Assembly: GCA_003194525.1 (NCBI GenBank)
Contig: NBIV01000001.1
Location: 1,240,001 to 1,304,000, forward strand
Reading direction: 5' to 3'
Length of the DNA stretch: 64,000 bases
DNA from: Gracilariopsis chorda
Lineage: Eukaryota; Rhodophyta; Florideophyceae; Gracilariales; Gracilariaceae
Part shown: one piece after another, positions 61,642 to 64,000 of the stretch
Layout: each line of letters begins with the position of its first letter
Position numbering within the stretch: the first letter of the stretch is position 1
The notes under the pieces: model-generated
The model's input: only the letters and a program-made list of their open reading frames with translations
Databases searched by the model: none
What the model was told of the DNA's origin: nothing
Program-made: the position numbers and the translations under genes

Positions 61642-64000
61642 ATGCTCTCTACGGGAACCAATTTCAGAGACCCCCGGCTTGCTGGGCGCGACCCGACGCG
61701 CGTTCGTGATGAAATGCGCCGGGATGCCGCCCGCCCCCTCAAACGCCTTCACTGGGCTCGTTCTCACCCATCTTCCCATGCCCCCTTTAACTTTCTATTG
61801 ATAACTAATCTAAACGACAACGTTTCCGTACCCCTATTAACATCCGAACTATCTGACATCGGAACTGTTCGACATGTCAACATTCCCATAGTCAATGGTC
61901 GAAGCGCCGGTATCGCGTCAGTCAGACTTCCCTCCGTCGCCAAACCGCAACCATTTGTTTCCAAATTCAATGGTTATTCCCTTTTCGGCAAACAGCTTTG
62001 CGTGAAACCCGACCGTCATGCAACTCAGTTTGCATCCCTTTTGCATCACTTGAACAACCCCAAGAGTTCGAACGACGACAGCACCCCGCCCACAAAGGAC
62101 ACTCAAGCTGATTCCAACTCTCCCAACTTGTCAATCGCTTCACAGAGTGATCGAGATGTTCCACCTCCCCCTCCTCCAGTCCCACCGAAACGCAATTCGT
62201 TTCATGCCAAATCCCCCATCGGCAAGAGACCCCGTCAGCACCCCGAACCCAATTTTCTAACTCGCAATGGAGCGACCCCTGCAAACTATTTCAAGCATCC
62301 AGATTCCGCTACGAGGAATGATTCCCGTCGCCAATTCAGCAATAGAACACCATCCAGGCACCATTCTCATCAACATTTCACACCCTCCGGACCACGCCGT
62401 GAACAATACTATGGACATGATCCACGCGCCAATCCGCCACGCTTAGACCCGCATTCTCGCAAGCCAATGCCTCATGAGACTTCGCTGGATCGGTTTTCTC
62501 GGCATCGTCGTCATGAACTTCATTCCCCTCATTCGCTGCATAGACACCGCGACCACCCACGTAATCGTTACCACAGATACGATGATGAAACTCCACCACA
62601 CCGTTTTCGTCACAGGGGTCTACATCCATCTCCAGAAAGACGTTACAACGACGTTTACCGAGATCGCAGGGGCCACACCACCCCTGAAAGGCGCCCCACA
62701 CAATCAATGAACGATCGCTCCTTGAGGTCCACTGAGCGCGCTACGAGGCAAGAGTACAACAGATACCCGCCCGTCAATTCATCCGTCAATCCGTTTAGGC
62801 GTCCCGCAATCGTCTTGAACGGTGCACCATCGAGTATCACCCCTGCCGAAATTTTGTCGCGTTTTCGAGACTTCAGGCCTGAGAGGATTCTACGGGGCAG
62901 CAAGCCTGGCGTTCTAACTCTCGTATTTTCGCGTTTAACGGATCGTGAAGATGCGCTCCGTGATGGATGCTTCATAATGAAGGGCAAGCATGTCTCACCG
63001 GACCCTATCCTCACTGCAGTTGACGGTACTTCTCCATATTCTGCTCGTGTATCTTCTTCTCCTTGTAAGCCTGACAGTGACCGGCAACGAGCTTTACCAC
63101 ATCGTACCCCGCAACGATCGACATACGATTCCAAACGAGAACCTGATTCAGAAAGACATCGTCATTCCTTAGCACGAGGGGAACGCAGCTCGCAGGCATC
63201 TAGGTCGCCGTTTTTGGGAAATGGGCATGCTTCGGCGGAAGGATCACGTTTTCGTCGCAAGCTCAAGGCACCAAGGTCGCTTGACGAAAGAGGTCCTTCA
63301 GGCTCCCACGACAAAACTGCGCAGTCACGAAGGAAACAACTAGAAGATGATTCTACGCCGCGTGTAGCAGAATGCGAGGTAATACCCGATTCGCGTATCG
63401 TTCCTGAAGCAAGTCATGGACGTAGTGAAAAGGATCAGGAGAATGGATGGTTTCGTACTCCTAAACCTCCTAGAAGTGCTGAAACACCTTTTCATGATGC
63501 AAGCGAAGAAAAAAGCTCGACGTCGCGTCTTACCCGAGAATCCAGAGAAGCTGAAGTTGTCCCACAACTGGTGGAGAAGATTGCAAATTCCACTCCACCT
63601 AAACCACGTGAAGAAGATGAGAATTCTGTCAATGTCTCAAAACGGAAAGCTATGAATGAGGATGAGCTGTTTGAGGAAGTTTTCCGGCATGCTGTTGATA
63701 GTGTTTCCAAGCAACATTCCGAGCTTGAGGTCAAACGATGTGGCGCACTTGTAGCGAAGCCTGTTTTTGATTTCATATCCTTAAGGAAGCAAGAGGAAAA
63801 GAAGAGGGCTGCTGAGGTTAAAACGAAAGCCGTTCTGGATGCGGTGCAAAGGTTTCCCTCCTCTGCAGATGCATTTAAGAAGCAGCATTTCCTGAAAGTT
63901 GACAGAAGCACGAAAGATTCAGGGACCACTGTACCAAACGATTCTAAACTTGAACAAGATTCTGAATCACCTCGGAAACGACGGCGGACGCGATTTTCCG
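61642..64000 (+). CDS. RRM protein, probably N-terminal part of SET1/COMPASS H3K4 methyltransferase (3' end missing)
   Basis: An uninterrupted frame from the ATG at 61642 to the window end, 786 codons, with no stop. After MLSTGTNFRDPRLAGRD comes an RRM near residues 40-110: FNFLLITNLNDNVSVPLLTS, IGTVRHVNIPIVNGRSAGIA, FNGYSLFGKQLCVKPD. LNDNV followed by a strand-helix pattern with a VxHVxI step resembles the SET1 RRM (human LNDNVRE). Residues ~110-380 are Arg/His/Pro/Ser-rich. A second RRM-like block follows near 375-445 (AIVLNGAPSSITPAEILSRF, ILRGSKPGVLTLVFSRL). The later part is charged, with RKRRRTRF at the end. If SET1, the catalytic SET domain lies beyond the window. An SR-type RNA-binding protein is the alternative. 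Confidence 0.5.
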   Translation, partial: MLSTGTNFRDPRLAGRDPTRVRDEMRRDAARPLKRLHWARSHPSSHAPFNFLLITNLNDNVSVPLLTSELSDIGTVRHVNIPIVNGRSAGIASVRLPSVAKPQPFVSKFNGYSLFGKQLCVKPDRHATQFASLLHHLNNPKSSNDDSTPPTKDTQADSNSPNLSIASQSDRDVPPPPPPVPPKRNSFHAKSPIGKRPRQHPEPNFLTRNGATPANYFKHPDSATRNDSRRQFSNRTPSRHHSHQHFTPSGPRREQYYGHDPRANPPRLDPHSRKPMPHETSLDRFSRHRRHELHSPHSLHRHRDHPRNRYHRYDDETPPHRFRHRGLHPSPERRYNDVYRDRRGHTTPERRPTQSMNDRSLRSTERATRQEYNRYPPVNSSVNPFRRPAIVLNGAPSSITPAEILSRFRDFRPERILRGSKPGVLTLVFSRLTDREDALRDGCFIMKGKHVSPDPILTAVDGTSPYSARVSSSPCKPDSDRQRALPHRTPQRSTYDSKREPDSERHRHSLARGERSSQASRSPFLGNGHASAEGSRFRRKLKAPRSLDERGPSGSHDKTAQSRRKQLEDDSTPRVAECEVIPDSRIVPEASHGRSEKDQENGWFRTPKPPRSAETPFHDASEEKSSTSRLTRESREAEVVPQLVEKIANSTPPKPREEDENSVNVSKRKAMNEDELFEEVFRHAVDSVSKQHSELEVKRCGALVAKPVFDFISLRKQEEKKRAAEVKTKAVLDAVQRFPSSADAFKKQHFLKVDRSTKDSGTTVPNDSKLEQDSESPRKRRRTRFS

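Noticed and set aside
1-64000. Insertion sequences, LTR elements, CRISPR arrays, rRNA or organellar insertions
   Set aside because: No transposase, integrase or reverse-transcriptase motif, no long terminal repeats, no spaced short repeats and no rRNA-like sequence were seen.

Overview
The window is nuclear DNA of a photosynthetic eukaryote, most likely a red alga. It carries eukaryotic nuclear machinery: RNase P p30, RRN3, SPT3, TFIIS, MPS1, YAK1, cytosolic lysyl-tRNA synthetase, a karyopherin and an apparent SET1-type protein. It also carries genes typical of plastid-bearing cells: a PNPase with a transit-like leader, a TGD3-type lipid-import ATPase, a YacP-type NYN ribonuclease and DEG9. 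Genes are strikingly intron-poor. Only four introns could be placed (78, 119, 104 and 80 bases), and long genes such as MPS1 and PNPase are single open frames. That compactness, with tight 5-74 base convergent spacings, fits red algae better than green plants, but no marker here settles the lineage.

Layout. 1-13.9 kb: a medium-chain reductase (cut by the window start), a transportin-3/importin-13-like karyopherin, a NYN nuclease, TFIIS, a bZIP factor and a predicted N-myristoylated acidic coiled-coil protein. 16-27.5 kb: RPP30 facing DEG9, a small poly-alanine protein, YAK1-type kinase, PNPase, and SPT3 read away from PNPase. Two minisatellites sit in the divergent promoters here: 87 bp, three copies, with TATA motifs; and 71 bp, five copies, with TGACAT/ATGTCA palindromes. 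28-40 kb: a DTWD1-type tRNA modification enzyme, a TIMMDC1/Tim17-like membrane protein, lysyl-tRNA synthetase, a large alpha-solenoid of unknown role, and RRN3. 40-51 kb is gene-sparse: a secreted LPMO-like protein, an HDA14-like deacetylase with a targeting leader, a membrane protein and tRNA-Glu(CUC). 52-64 kb: a PTGES2-like glutaredoxin/GST protein, QueE with an intron, a MEP50-like WD40 protein, TGD3, MPS1, and a long open frame running off the window end that begins with an RRM resembling SET1/COMPASS.

There are no operons. Genes are mostly in divergent or convergent pairs. Many start codons follow very long C/T-rich leaders (G-rich on the + strand for minus genes), which looks like a core-promoter or leader habit of this genome. 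I found no transposons, rRNA or CRISPR arrays. The most interesting items are the LPMO-like secreted protein, the promoter minisatellites, a eukaryotic QueE, and the DEG9 frame that reaches its conserved domain only with one extra base in a C run.
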